From the NCBI GenBank assembly GCA_003864495.1, contig PEDN01001364.1, forward strand, positions 62,001-126,000: DNA of 64,000 bases, written 5' to 3'. Under the pieces are notes generated by a model. It was not told the DNA's origin and did not search any database. It saw only the letters and a program-made list of their open reading frames with translations. Positions 51,289 to 61,000 of the stretch are shown here, in pieces. This DNA comes from Nemopilema nomurai. Its lineage: Eukaryota; Cnidaria; Scyphozoa; Rhizostomeae; Rhizostomatidae. A program made the position numbers and the translations under genes. Position 1 is the first letter of the stretch; the number at the start of each line of letters is the position of its first letter.

Positions 51289-52934
51289 CTCTTTTCTCTG
51301 AAGCACGTTTGAACTCGAGTCCTCCTCTATCAAGAGCTGAAACCGAAGCTCTGCGATGGTCTTGTCTTTGGCTTGTAAACGCCTTTCGACACTAACTCTT
51401 TTCCTGAATATAAAATATAACTTTTAAGTTTCATCATATTCTACTAATCATATTCTACTAATGACGTTGTAAAATCAGACATTGAAACTGTAGCGGCTCT
51501 ACTGGGGCGTGGGGATGAATTTCGTGTTTCATCTAAATTCTTCATAAAACGTTAGTGTGGGGAATATTTCGGCAATGCACATCTTATAATCCTATTATAA
51601 CTGTTGTTGCATAATTGAACGGAGATCAAGGGTACTAGACATCAAGGACCCATTGAGCGAATCTAGGAGGTTATCAACTTGTGGAAGAGGATTCGCATCT
51701 TTCTTGGTAACTGCATTTAGTTTGCGGTAGTCCACACAAAACCGGTATGTACCATCCTTCTTCTTAACCAAAACAATGCGGAGTCAACTGACAAAATCGC
51801 CAGAATCGAACTTGTCAGGAATAACAGTGACCACGGTGGATATCTCCTCTGCCTAGCTCTGTTCTCTGTCACCAAATGTAGCGTTTACGGTTAGCAGAGA
51901 AGGCTCAGAGAAACTCACAAAAATACCTGTCTCATTTGTAGATCCCAGAATCTGAACTTACTATAAAACATGTAACGTGTTTCATTATAGGAGACACAGG
52001 AAGTCGCCTGCAGTTTACAACGATTAGATCACAACAATCCAGCTATAGTATTGAACTGTAACCAAAAGTTAGTTATAGGCGTTCCTAGAGATAAAATCCC
52101 TTGTTTTTTTATAAAGGAACACTACGGATAGTAAAAATGTTGCAGTGGAATTTGTAACGTGTAAAATGAGAGCCTACCTCGTCCAAATGAGCCCTTCTAC
52201 TTTTGAGTGCATCGTAAACACTTCTTAACTCTTCCTCCAAGCGGAAAAATTGTACGTTGACTCTGCAGAAAGAATGAACACTATAAAATCCATTGATCCA
52301 GGTCCAGCTCAAATAGTAATAAAACTTATGATCAAAGAACGATAGGGCGTCAGTGAAAGATCAAATAGTAAAAAAAACATCATCGCTATTCTTTTTATTG
52401 CACAACATGTAAATTGAAGATGGTTTATCACAAAAATCAAAAAGCGTTGTTTGATTGTATCATTTTCACTTTATTTGTAATAGGAAACTGTTGTCTAGAT
52501 TATGTTACCATTTCCAGCATCGAAGTACCTTACATTTGAAAGTCCGCATACAATGGTTTGAATCTTCAAAGACGTTAAGCAGGTCACCTACCTTTTTTAT
52601 CTCTTCTTCTGCATTATCTAGCTCAGCCTTTGTTGTCCTTGAATATTCTTTAAATCGACGGACCTATAAGAAATGCATTTCCTTCAATTGGTTACCGAAA
52701 TTCTTTCTGTTTTACTATTTTTCAAGGAATTGAAGTGATAAATATTCATATCTTTTTGAGTGGTTATAAATAAGCAAATAGAATTATGGAAGAATTTTAC
52801 CTGATCGTGTAAATCGAAGATACGGAACCATTCTTGCGCTTCGAGCTGGCTGCCATGGCATCCATGCCAACCACAGTAGACGAAGATGTTGTCTAAATGT
52901 GAGGATGATTTAAAGGCTAGAAAGTACATTTCAT
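51289..52934 (-). CDS. Coiled-coil protein, internal exons, product unknown
   Basis: Four exon candidates with good splice sites. W (52934-52801): acceptor CATTGCAG, donor CAG|GTAAAA, encodes FVYCGWHGCHGSQLEAQEWF. X (52663-52592, or to 52588): VRRFKEYSRTTKAELDNAEE. Y (52260-52178): FFRLEEELRSVYDALKSRRA. Z (51403-51289): RRLQAKDKTIAELRFQLLIE. X, Y and Z are heptad-like and charged, typical of coiled coil. W joins X in phase. X joins Y only with the alternative X donor at 52588 and the Y acceptor at 52261. Y and Z do not match in phase, so an exon is missing or the gene is broken; an LTR/RT fragment lies in the Y-Z intron. I do not recognise the protein. It could be a host gene invaded by repeats or a gene carried by the split repeat unit. 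Confidence 0.4.
51615..51778 (-). pseudogene. Ty3-type reverse transcriptase fragment
   Basis: The minus strand encodes VLVKKKDGTYRFCVDYRKLN, then KDANPLPQVDNLLDSLNG and STLDLRS, the first conserved blocks of a Ty3/Gypsy reverse transcriptase. It ends before the YxDD active site. It sits directly after LTR, primer site and a short gag start (PDKFDSGDF), so gag, protease and early RT were lost in one deletion. Confidence 0.85.
51877..52036 (-). mobile_element. LTR (approx. 160 bp), family 1, copy 2
   Basis: Inverted relative to the copy at 43476-43635. On the minus strand it runs from TGTTGTGATC to AACGCTACA, followed by TTTGGTGACAGAGA and GAGCTAGGCAGA, identical in layout to copy 1. The shared primer-site sequence shows both belong to one family. 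Confidence 0.7.
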
Positions 52935-53214
52935 CTGCAATGAAATTCAAGCACATATATAAATGTTATTCAACTGTTCTAGATTGTCTATTCTGACATA
53001 ACAGTGCTCGATGTGCAAAAAAACACAGAGCAATAGATATAATAGAAGACAGGCTAGAAATGAGACATGTTCTCTGTTACTCCGAGTTTCGTGCTTGCGC
53101 ACTCATCAGACAGACTGTAATGAAAAACATTCCTGCTACTGCGGTATAAATATACAAAGGTGTGAAAAGTATGACAAAGGGAATTATAATAGACAAAGGC
53201 TAATTAGTTAGGAA

Positions 53215-53460
53215 GAGTTCCATTGTTAATGAGATAAAATTTGTTTTCGTGTCGGCATTTGGATATTAATTCGGATCGTTTGTCTAGAAGAGTGCTATTG
53301 TTTGCTTTGATAATGTGTAGTTTTTCTGTTAAGCATGTGTCGCACCTTTTTTAATGTTGTTGTATGGTTTGGCTGAGTTGATGATGGTCCATTGTATGTC
53401 GTTATCATTGTTTTTGTCTTTGAGTTCCCAGATGTATTTTGATAGTTCGGTGCTGTTGGC
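53215..53460 (-). pseudogene. Penelope-like element, GIY-YIG endonuclease C-terminal fragment
   Basis: The minus strand encodes TELSKYIWELKDKNN and DIQWTIINSAKPYNN, then after a one-base slip in an A-run CDTCLTEKLHIIKANNSTLL and ELISKCRHENKF. The ordered motifs (ELSxYIWxLK, CxxCLxEK, LLxKRxEL, CRHxxKF) are those found at the C-terminus of Penelope-like retroelement proteins. The reverse transcriptase is missing and the frame is broken, so it is a dead 3' fragment. Confidence 0.7.
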
Positions 53461-53599
53461 GTATTTTCGGTTCAGCTACAGGTTTTTCATGGGGACCAAA
53501 GAGACCCTCCTCGTGCCGGTTCTGTAAGCGACAACACGGTGTGCCAAATCGTTTACAAAGACATTGGGTCTATGCTATAGTTGCTGAGTCTTTCTGTCC

Positions 53600-54094
53600 T
53601 CAGCATAAACTTAACAGCATATACAATTCCGTGCTGGCAAGTAACAGTAGACCAACCGCTTGCTGCTCACAGCGTTTACTTAATATTTTGTTGAAATGAT
53701 TTGGGTCTTTATTGAAAGCCGTCATAATTCGCCTAATTATATCTACTTTAGAGCCAAGCACACTTGCATTCACCTGCCTTGTCAGCTTCTTTATTTCATC
53801 TGATTTACTTTCATGGAGCTCTTCTATAAGGCGCTCGGCGGAGACCTCACGACAGTCGATTTCCGGCTTTCTCGTAACTCTATGGATTTTTCTGTGTTCT
53901 GAATTCACTACGAAATCGGTGGCTGGCGAGAGAGTGTTTGCCGATGTGTGATTCCTATTACGACAAAGTTTGCTTTGACTTTCATAATTTTGGCTAACAA
54001 AACCCTTGCTTAATATACTTGCAGTAACAGAAATCGTCGCAATGAGCCAATTCGACACCCAGATCATCAGCATCGGGTAATTCATTATCTTCAT
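53600..54094 (-). pseudogene. Transposon-like ORF with SAP-like helix segment
   Basis: A 164-codon minus-strand frame spans the edge of the duplicated unit. Its second half (EIKKLTRQVNASVLGSKVDI, IRRIMTAF) resembles a SAP-type DNA-binding helix-turn-helix. The first half is shared with 47985-48233, where the frame ends early. A different upstream frame (53994-54212) carries an acidic stretch (NEDNELPDADDLGVE), suggesting frame damage. I infer an element-encoded protein; the family is not identified. Confidence 0.4.
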
Positions 54095-54279
54095 TAACCG
54101 AATGCTCGAAGCAAACCTTTCTGTTTACGTCTGCTATTAAAATTGTCGGGAAATAGCCACATTCGGCGCTATTATTGATATACCTTCGCTCACTTAAGGC
54201 CTCAAAATGCATTTAGCATCTTTTTAGCATCCAAAGTCAGTTCGTGGACATCAGCTATTACTTTAATGACATTGCCGGG
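53871..54279 (-). mobile_element. Duplicated repeat unit, split copy, proximal part
   Basis: Highly similar to 48011-48425, from CTCGTAACTCTATGG to GACATTGCCGGG. On the minus strand it is the beginning of the unit; the reading frame runs out of it into 53870-53600 without interruption, so this copy retains internal sequence lost from the contiguous copy. Confidence 0.75.
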
Positions 54280-54280
54280 T

Positions 54281-54406
54281 GTCTTTCATGTTTGTCAAGT
54301 TGACATTTTCTTCCTCCATTTTCAGTTTTTTCTTATTCTCCTCTTGAAACATCTTGTAAAGTTCTTGTACCTTTACTTCTTTCTTCTTTTGGAACATCTT
54401 TAAGTT
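54281..54406 (-). CDS. Coiled-coil exon next to the repeat edge
   Basis: Acceptor CTTTCAG, then a Lys/Glu-rich frame (QKKKEVKVQELYKMFQEENK, MEEENVNLTNMKDT) of about 42 codons that runs directly into the repeat unit, where a stop follows at once. No donor is visible. It may be an exon of the same coiled-coil gene as 51289-52934, truncated by the repeat. Confidence 0.28.
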
Positions 54407-56708
54407 CTGAAAGATTTTATCATATAATTTTCAACAAGGCTGTCATAAGATATTTTATTATCCTATGTTCACCATGTGTTGACATGAATTTTACAACCAC
54501 TCCTAGGAATGTTACTGGATGGCAAAAAGGCTCAAATCAGATGATGAAAACTGTTACCTTGTTTTCTAACCAAATGAAGTCTAATTTGGAATTTTTTAAG
54601 TTAATGCATCAGATTGGAGGAGATTTTATTTCATCATGGCTAGTTTAAAACCACTTTATGCAATTTCTCTTTTTTTACTTTTGTGACCATATTTCGGAGC
54701 ACATATATAAGAGAAAATCTTGACCAACAGTAATTGCCAGTCAGATATATTTTGAACATAGCTTCCATGGAGCGTAGGCATATAAGAAACTCTATATCGC
54801 TGGCTTTATCATCAAATTTATAAGTGATATATTCCCAAATGTGACTATATACAATTCATAACATTTTATGACATATGCTAAGATGACTGTTAAGGTCATC
54901 TAGCTTTCTAAGGCCATATTGGAAGATCAAGACATCTTCAGTTGCGCATGTCCTGGGATAACTACTGGAGTGCATTCATCAGAATAAACAAAATATATTA
55001 TAAATAAAAAGCAGCAGAGTCATGTCTATGCAGCCCTCTCCATTATCCTCCCAAATACATGTGTACCCCAGCAGAAATGTAGGAAACACCAGAACTCTGA
55101 GCAAACACGGTAGCTGCTGTAATAGAGTCAGCTTTCATGTCATTATTATCATTGTTCATGTTTATTTAGGCCCTTCCCATGACACATATTACGTAAGTTA
55201 TATTATTGTACTAGTAGTTCCTCATTTCGCATTACTTTGGCAACTGTGCATAACACAGCATGTCTACCTTTCAACTTAGGATTTACCCTGCAGAAAATGT
55301 TCTGAGGTAATGGTATTCTTTTATAAAGTGCATTACCTCATGCCCCCTTTTAGGTATTATTTCTGCCAAGTAATCATTTAGCATCTAAGGAAATTGCTGA
55401 CACAGCCCCTGGACCTATTTCCTTCTTCCTAACCATCGTCTGTACATGCTCCTTTTTGACAAGGAGTTTTAGAGAGAGAGTAAGAGAAAGAGAGTATGTG
55501 TCATGCTGGTTGTGCTTGTGAAAGGCTACAGTATAGATCCATATAACCTCGTTTTACATGTATATGCCCTGTAATTAAATTTAGTTAGTTGAAATCAAGA
55601 CACCCATTAGGCACATCGTCTCTTCTCTGGTCCAGTGTTCTCTGCATGTAAAAATAAAATTTTCTAGGCTTGGAAATGACATGTTAATCAATGGATGGAA
55701 TTATTAGTGTGCTAACAGCATTTTACAAATCACAAAAAAAAATGCCTTAAATCCTTGTTACACTAAAACATCAGTCTTTTGATTAGTAAATCCATAAAAA
55801 CTTCAAACATTGTATAGAGCTCTGAAAAGAATGACAACACGCAAATCTTTTTTTTAAATTTTTGAATTTTGATTCCATAACATGAAAGAGCATCATTAAA
55901 TACGTCTAGATAGGCAAAATTAGTCTATTATTTACAAATTGGCAGAGATATGGCCACATGTGTATTGGCTCTTGCCCCATTAAACCTCTATATTTTGGTC
56001 TCTATTCATAACTTTATGGTCATATCTTAACCAATTTTGGACATATTTAGCCAGTTTTGCATACTTGGAAGTAAACAGCTTACAGCTGTTAAAAAAGATT
56101 TGGTTTAGTGATAATTAATTTGTTATCACTGTATTTGTGTATTAATTGGTTTGTCAACTTGGCATCTTATTAAAATTTCAACCTGAATTTGTCTCTCTCT
56201 GGAATTTGTCAAGTACTTTTGGGAATGACTGAAGGATCTCATTGCTTATTAATCAGTAACCTTTGCTGAGTTACCAAAAATATGGTGAAAGAATAGGAAG
56301 CCACCACTTGTTGCAAACACTGAAAAAAGTGTTTTTACCGCAATGATTTTTGAAGCAGTAGGCTGCGTCATCCAGCAGTAGTTGTTTATCACAGAACGAA
56401 TTGGAAATACAAACTGGTAAGTTGTTTTAGAAATAAGCATGATTTTATTTCATTAATATGATATCGAGTTTCCATAAATTAGTAATTTATTTCGGTTTTG
56501 GATGTTTTTGTCAGAAGGGTCTTTTTGGTCAATTTGGCCTAAAAGTTTCATGAGTGCCCGTACAGACGTAACCTTGCTCAGAAACTCCGTACAGACGTAA
56601 CCTTGCTCAGAAACTCCGTACCGACAAAATCTTGCTCAGAATTTTTCCTTCTGAATTTTATATACTTTTGAATTAATTTTGGGCTGCCAATGCGGCAACT
56701 GTGTCGCC
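54407..56708. other. No gene recognised; short tandem repeat at the right end
   Basis: AT-rich, with no exon supported by splice sites and domain content. The only structure is a 29-bp repeat at 56559-56642. The right end must contain the promoter of the small plus-strand gene starting at 56709. Confidence 0.35.
56559..56642. repeat. 29-bp tandem repeat, three copies
   Basis: CGTACAGACGTAACCTTGCTC plus AGAAACTC, repeated at 56559, 56588 and 56617; the third copy is diverged (CCGACAAAAT). It lies about 70 bp upstream of the next gene's start codon, within its likely promoter or 5' UTR. Confidence 0.85.
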
Positions 56709-57045
56709 ATGTGGGAGGAAAAGCCTTTGCTGTGCGGAAACCCCACAGATACGGCAATCTATCAATCTGTTGACAAAGAGCAAGGAGGAGATATAGATGA
56801 TACTCCTGCTTGCGAGTAAGTAAACGACAAAATATTAACTGCTCTTTGATAGCCCCTTTTCTACCGTGTATTGATTTTAGTCTAACATTTACGATATTTT
56901 ATTACGTCTCATCTTAAGGTTATTTAGGCACGTTGCATATCGACAATTCATCCGATGGATTTGGCGAAGGCTTGGCAGAAATGTCCGTAAAGTTATACCT
57001 TCTTGTGCAGTGCAAAAAAATCGCAGCCAGTTTCCGCCGTCGTAG
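56709..57045 (+). CDS. Small P2X7 C-terminal-domain protein, prematurely stopped
   Basis: Two exons, 56709-56815 and 56919-57045, phase-consistent (GA|GTAAGT donor, ATCTTAAG acceptor); 77 aa. Exon 1 encodes an acidic N-terminus (MWEEKPLLCGNPTDT). Exon 2 encodes LFRHVAYRQFIRWIWRRLG and KVIPSCAVQKNRSQFPPS, the pattern of the intracellular (ballast) domain of P2X7 receptors (LRHCAYR... PSC... IRKEFP), which also occurs in many stand-alone invertebrate proteins. The reading frame meets TAG immediately before YKGFK, the expected final motif (YxGFK), and stays open about 43 codons further. The upstream cysteine cluster of the full domain is absent. So it is either a truncated or decaying gene or one needing readthrough. 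No channel transmembrane helices are present. Confidence 0.6.
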
Positions 57046-58043
57046 TATAAAGGCTTTAAACTCCCAAACATTAACCTAAAATCTTCCCGCTTCGAGTTTG
57101 CAAGCCAGCGTTTTAACAGATCACGACCCGTCGGGAACCGAAAAAGGGACTTTCCAACTCCAGTGCAATTATAGGCAGCACAATGAACTATTTTTTAAGT
57201 TTATTTAAGGCAGAAAGTTACTGTAGAGCACCAATTTTTGGATCAGTTTCTACCGTTATGGTCAAATCCTTATAGACGGCCTTATAAACATGTCACTTGT
57301 GACGTCAGCCGGTTAATTTTAACGACCCGTTGCGATAATCTTGTTTCCGCTTCGGAAAATTCCCGAGTAATGGCAGTGACGTAATTGACGTGTAAAAGTG
57401 CGAAAAGCAGGAAAATGGTGACGCTAATGAAAAAAAATTATCAGATTTGAATTCAGTGGCACATTCTGCGTAGAATAAGGCAAACTTTTTTTTGCGTGTC
57501 AGTTCTCCTTTAACCAGACACAAATTCTACTTTCTCTTGCAACTTCAAGTCATTTAAGGCATAGACAAAAGTGTGCTACGCCAGTTCGAAAAATTGCACA
57601 AACTTGTAAATGTGAAAACTGAATGTGCCTCGCATTCGTGGTTAAAGACAATACTATTTGGCCTAAATGAGTTTTTAAAATCATACCATGATTCCCACTG
57701 CCTTTCGGCGGCCTTTTTTGATTTTCTATCTTTTCTATTTCTTGAAGAGAAGGCTGAGTTGTTCTTGGATTTCTCTTGATTTTCCCATTGCAGCGCGAAC
57801 GAATATGACACCGTCTTTTGAACAAAAATTTTTTGCAAACCCTCTGCAGAATCTCATTAATCAGGACAGTTCAAGGATACCGAAATCTTACCAACGGCAT
57901 ATGGTTACTTCTGATTTGAGAATTCCCCGTGCAGAGTTTTCCTGATAAGGTTTTTGCTGACATCAGCTGCTGTCCAATCGCCTGTGATGTAGCCTCGAGT
58001 GCATGCGATGGGATCTTGAGGACGCGGGAAATTTACAACAAAG
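57046..58043. promoter_or_regulatory. MLH1 upstream region
   Basis: Contains the readthrough extension of the P2X7-like gene and the MLH1 promoter and 5' UTR. Open frames on both strands at 57550-57945 have no domain and mirror one another. No specific promoter motif identified. Confidence 0.35.
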
Positions 58044-61000
58044 ATGGCGGATACTATTCCGCATATCCGGCAACTGGATGAAGTCGTAGTGAATAGAATA
58101 GCTGCCGGTGAGGTTATTATCAGACCAGCAAATGCAATCAAGGAGATGATCGAAAATTCAATAGATGCTGGCTCAAAAAATATTAATGTGACTCTTAAAT
58201 CAGGTAAATTACTTGGACATTGGATTAGGCCGATACGTACCTACTGCCAATAATCAACACTCCCCATCTCCATGAAGCTTACCATGTAAATTACGTTTTT
58301 TAAATTAATTGTGGTGTCTTTTTACTTTTCATCATATATTGGTATATCGTGGTAGCTCTTCGGGGAAAAGCAGAGTGTTAAAGAAAAATTTGAAAACGGC
58401 TTTTAGCTATGACGTAAAATGTTTGCTTTTTTCAAAGCCATTTTCAAATTCTGTTGCACAGTAACCACGAAAGTACCTGACCGATGCGATATTATTTTCA
58501 AACTTGTAGCTTTATTTCTTCTAGTGCTATTGGTCATTTCAAAAAAGGGGTTTTTATTTCTCAACAAGCTTTTGATTGTTATATAGTCTATGTGAAGGGG
58601 TGTGCTAATATTATTTTTTAGCAAGGTTTATAATTATTTGGAACCCTAGGAGAGGTACAAGAAATTCTAAATAGCATAAAAGCTCTGCCTGAGTTTTAGT
58701 TTCCATAAGTTTAATTTGATTTAGATTATCTGATAACCTATGCTTCAAGGCTTCAAGTATGGTCATAAGATGTCTTCATTGCATACCCAATTTATAGAGA
58801 AAGTTTATGATCACGCCTATGCTTGTTTGCTTATATTGTAATTTTAAACTTTGTGTCCTAAACTGAAAGTACTTATTAAAGTGTTTTGCATGTGCAACAT
58901 GTAATGTCTTATTATTTGATGACATTTCCAAGTTTTCTTCTATCCAGGAGGACTGAAGCTTATTCAGATTCAAGATGATGGATGTGGCATTAGAAAAGAA
59001 GATCTCCCGATAGTATGTAAAAGGTTTACAACCAGCAAGCTCACAAATTTTGACGACTTGAAGTCAATTCAGACATATGGCTTCAGAGGGGAGGCTTTGG
59101 CAAGTATAAGCCACATAGCTCATGTCACTATAACAACCAAGACTGCACAGGGAAAATGTGCATATAAAACAAAGTACCAGGATGGCTGCATGGTCGGAGA
59201 ACCCAAAGCTTGCGCAGGGAATGCTGGTACACAGATTGCTGTTGAAGATTTATTTTATAATGTCAGTATTAGGAGGAAAGCTTTGAAAAGTCCAAGTGAA
59301 GAACACACTAAAGTTACAGAAATTATTAGTAAATATTCAATTCATAATGAAGGCATTGGGTTTACATTGAAAAAGCATGGAGAAACTTTGGCTGATGTAC
59401 GAACAATGGCTAAATCATCAAAAATAGAAAATATTAAGACCATTTATGGCCCAACGGTTGCAAAGGAGTTGCTTGAAATCAAAGTAGATGATAGCAAACT
59501 TGCCTTTGAAATGGCTGGTTTCATATCCAATGCAAATTATTCAGTGAGGAAGACAATCTTTCTTCTCTTTATCAACAACAGACTGGTGGACTGCACAAGC
59601 CTTAGAAAAGCAATTGAGGTTGTTTATGCTAATTATCTGCCTAAGGACAAGCATCCATTTGTTTACATGAGTCTGAATATCATGCCAAGCAATATTGATG
59701 TCAATGTTCATCCGACAAAACATGAAGTTCATTTTCTTCACGAGGATATGATCATTGATTGTTTGCAAAAAGCAGTTGATGCCAAGCTCCTTGGTGCAAA
59801 TGAGTCAAGACATTACTACACCCAGACTCTCCTTCCAACATTTGGATCCACTACAGTTTCTGGTACGTTTTTCTAGGCTTTGACAAATCAATATTCTTGT
59901 TATGGAAAAAATTGACATAAAATTTGCATCAAGTATTGGTGTTTTAATGCTTTGCTAAAAGATGACACTTTTTAGATAATATCTGAGTATCTTTCATTTT
60001 GTATGCTGTCCAATTAACTGTTTCATCCAGCTTATGCAGCAAAGAATCTTTCAGAGAAGCTTTGAAAATATTGCTAATGTTTATTTGAATATGCACACAG
60101 ATATTGCTGAGGATGCATCTGAAGCTGTTAATCAGAAGAACAAGGATAAAATATATGCACACCAAATGGTTCGAACAGATGCTAGAGAGCAAAAAATTGA
60201 TGCATTTTATGATGCTGCCAGTGCTTCAAAGCTAAAAGATGGGTCTAGGTTTGTCTTGCTCCTTTTGTGAAAGACTTCTATGTTTTGTTTTTGTCTAGTA
60301 CTGCAGAAAAGTGTGTCATAATCATACCAGTTTATAATTCCCTTTGTATGCAAACTGTACCTTTTCTGTTACAAAACTTAAATTGTATTGATCTATTTGT
60401 TTGGTGATCTTCTTCAAATTTTCCAAAATATAAGGTTTTATTTATTCTGTTAAAGGGGTATTTTGTTAATGGTTTTTTACGAATGGTTCAAATTGTGATA
60501 AATTTGTGTAAAATGATGATTCTCAAGAGTTCAAAATTTATTTTAATAAAGTGAAAGGCAATATTTTTGTTGACATGTTGGTAGCAGGCTTCCGATAATT
60601 TGTCAGTCAATTTTTCATGCATCCAATGATTTAAATAGCTGTTTTAAATTGTTCAATCTGTACGTTTTAGTCATGTAATGTTATTTTATGACCAGCAGAC
60701 CATCTGTATCAACAACAGCAACACTCAAAGAAGACTTGCAGGCAGACCCCATTGTGGTGCATGATGAAATGGCAGTTGATGATGATGACGTCATATCTGT
60801 AGATGAACGACAGCTTGCTAGCTTTAGAGAAGGCAAAGAATCCTCAAAACGGCCTGGTATGGTGGTTTTGAAAATATGGTCAGGGACTACCACTTATTCA
60901 AATTTGAAATAAGTGTATTCTGGCACAATCATTAAGCTGACATATTACTCTAGGTCGGACCAATTCACACAAAGACTTAGATTTCGAGAAGGTTTTACGA

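Noticed and set aside
57554..57838. 94-codon basic minus-strand frame upstream of MLH1
   Set aside because: Overlaps open frames on the opposite strand and shows no recognisable domain or splice sites.
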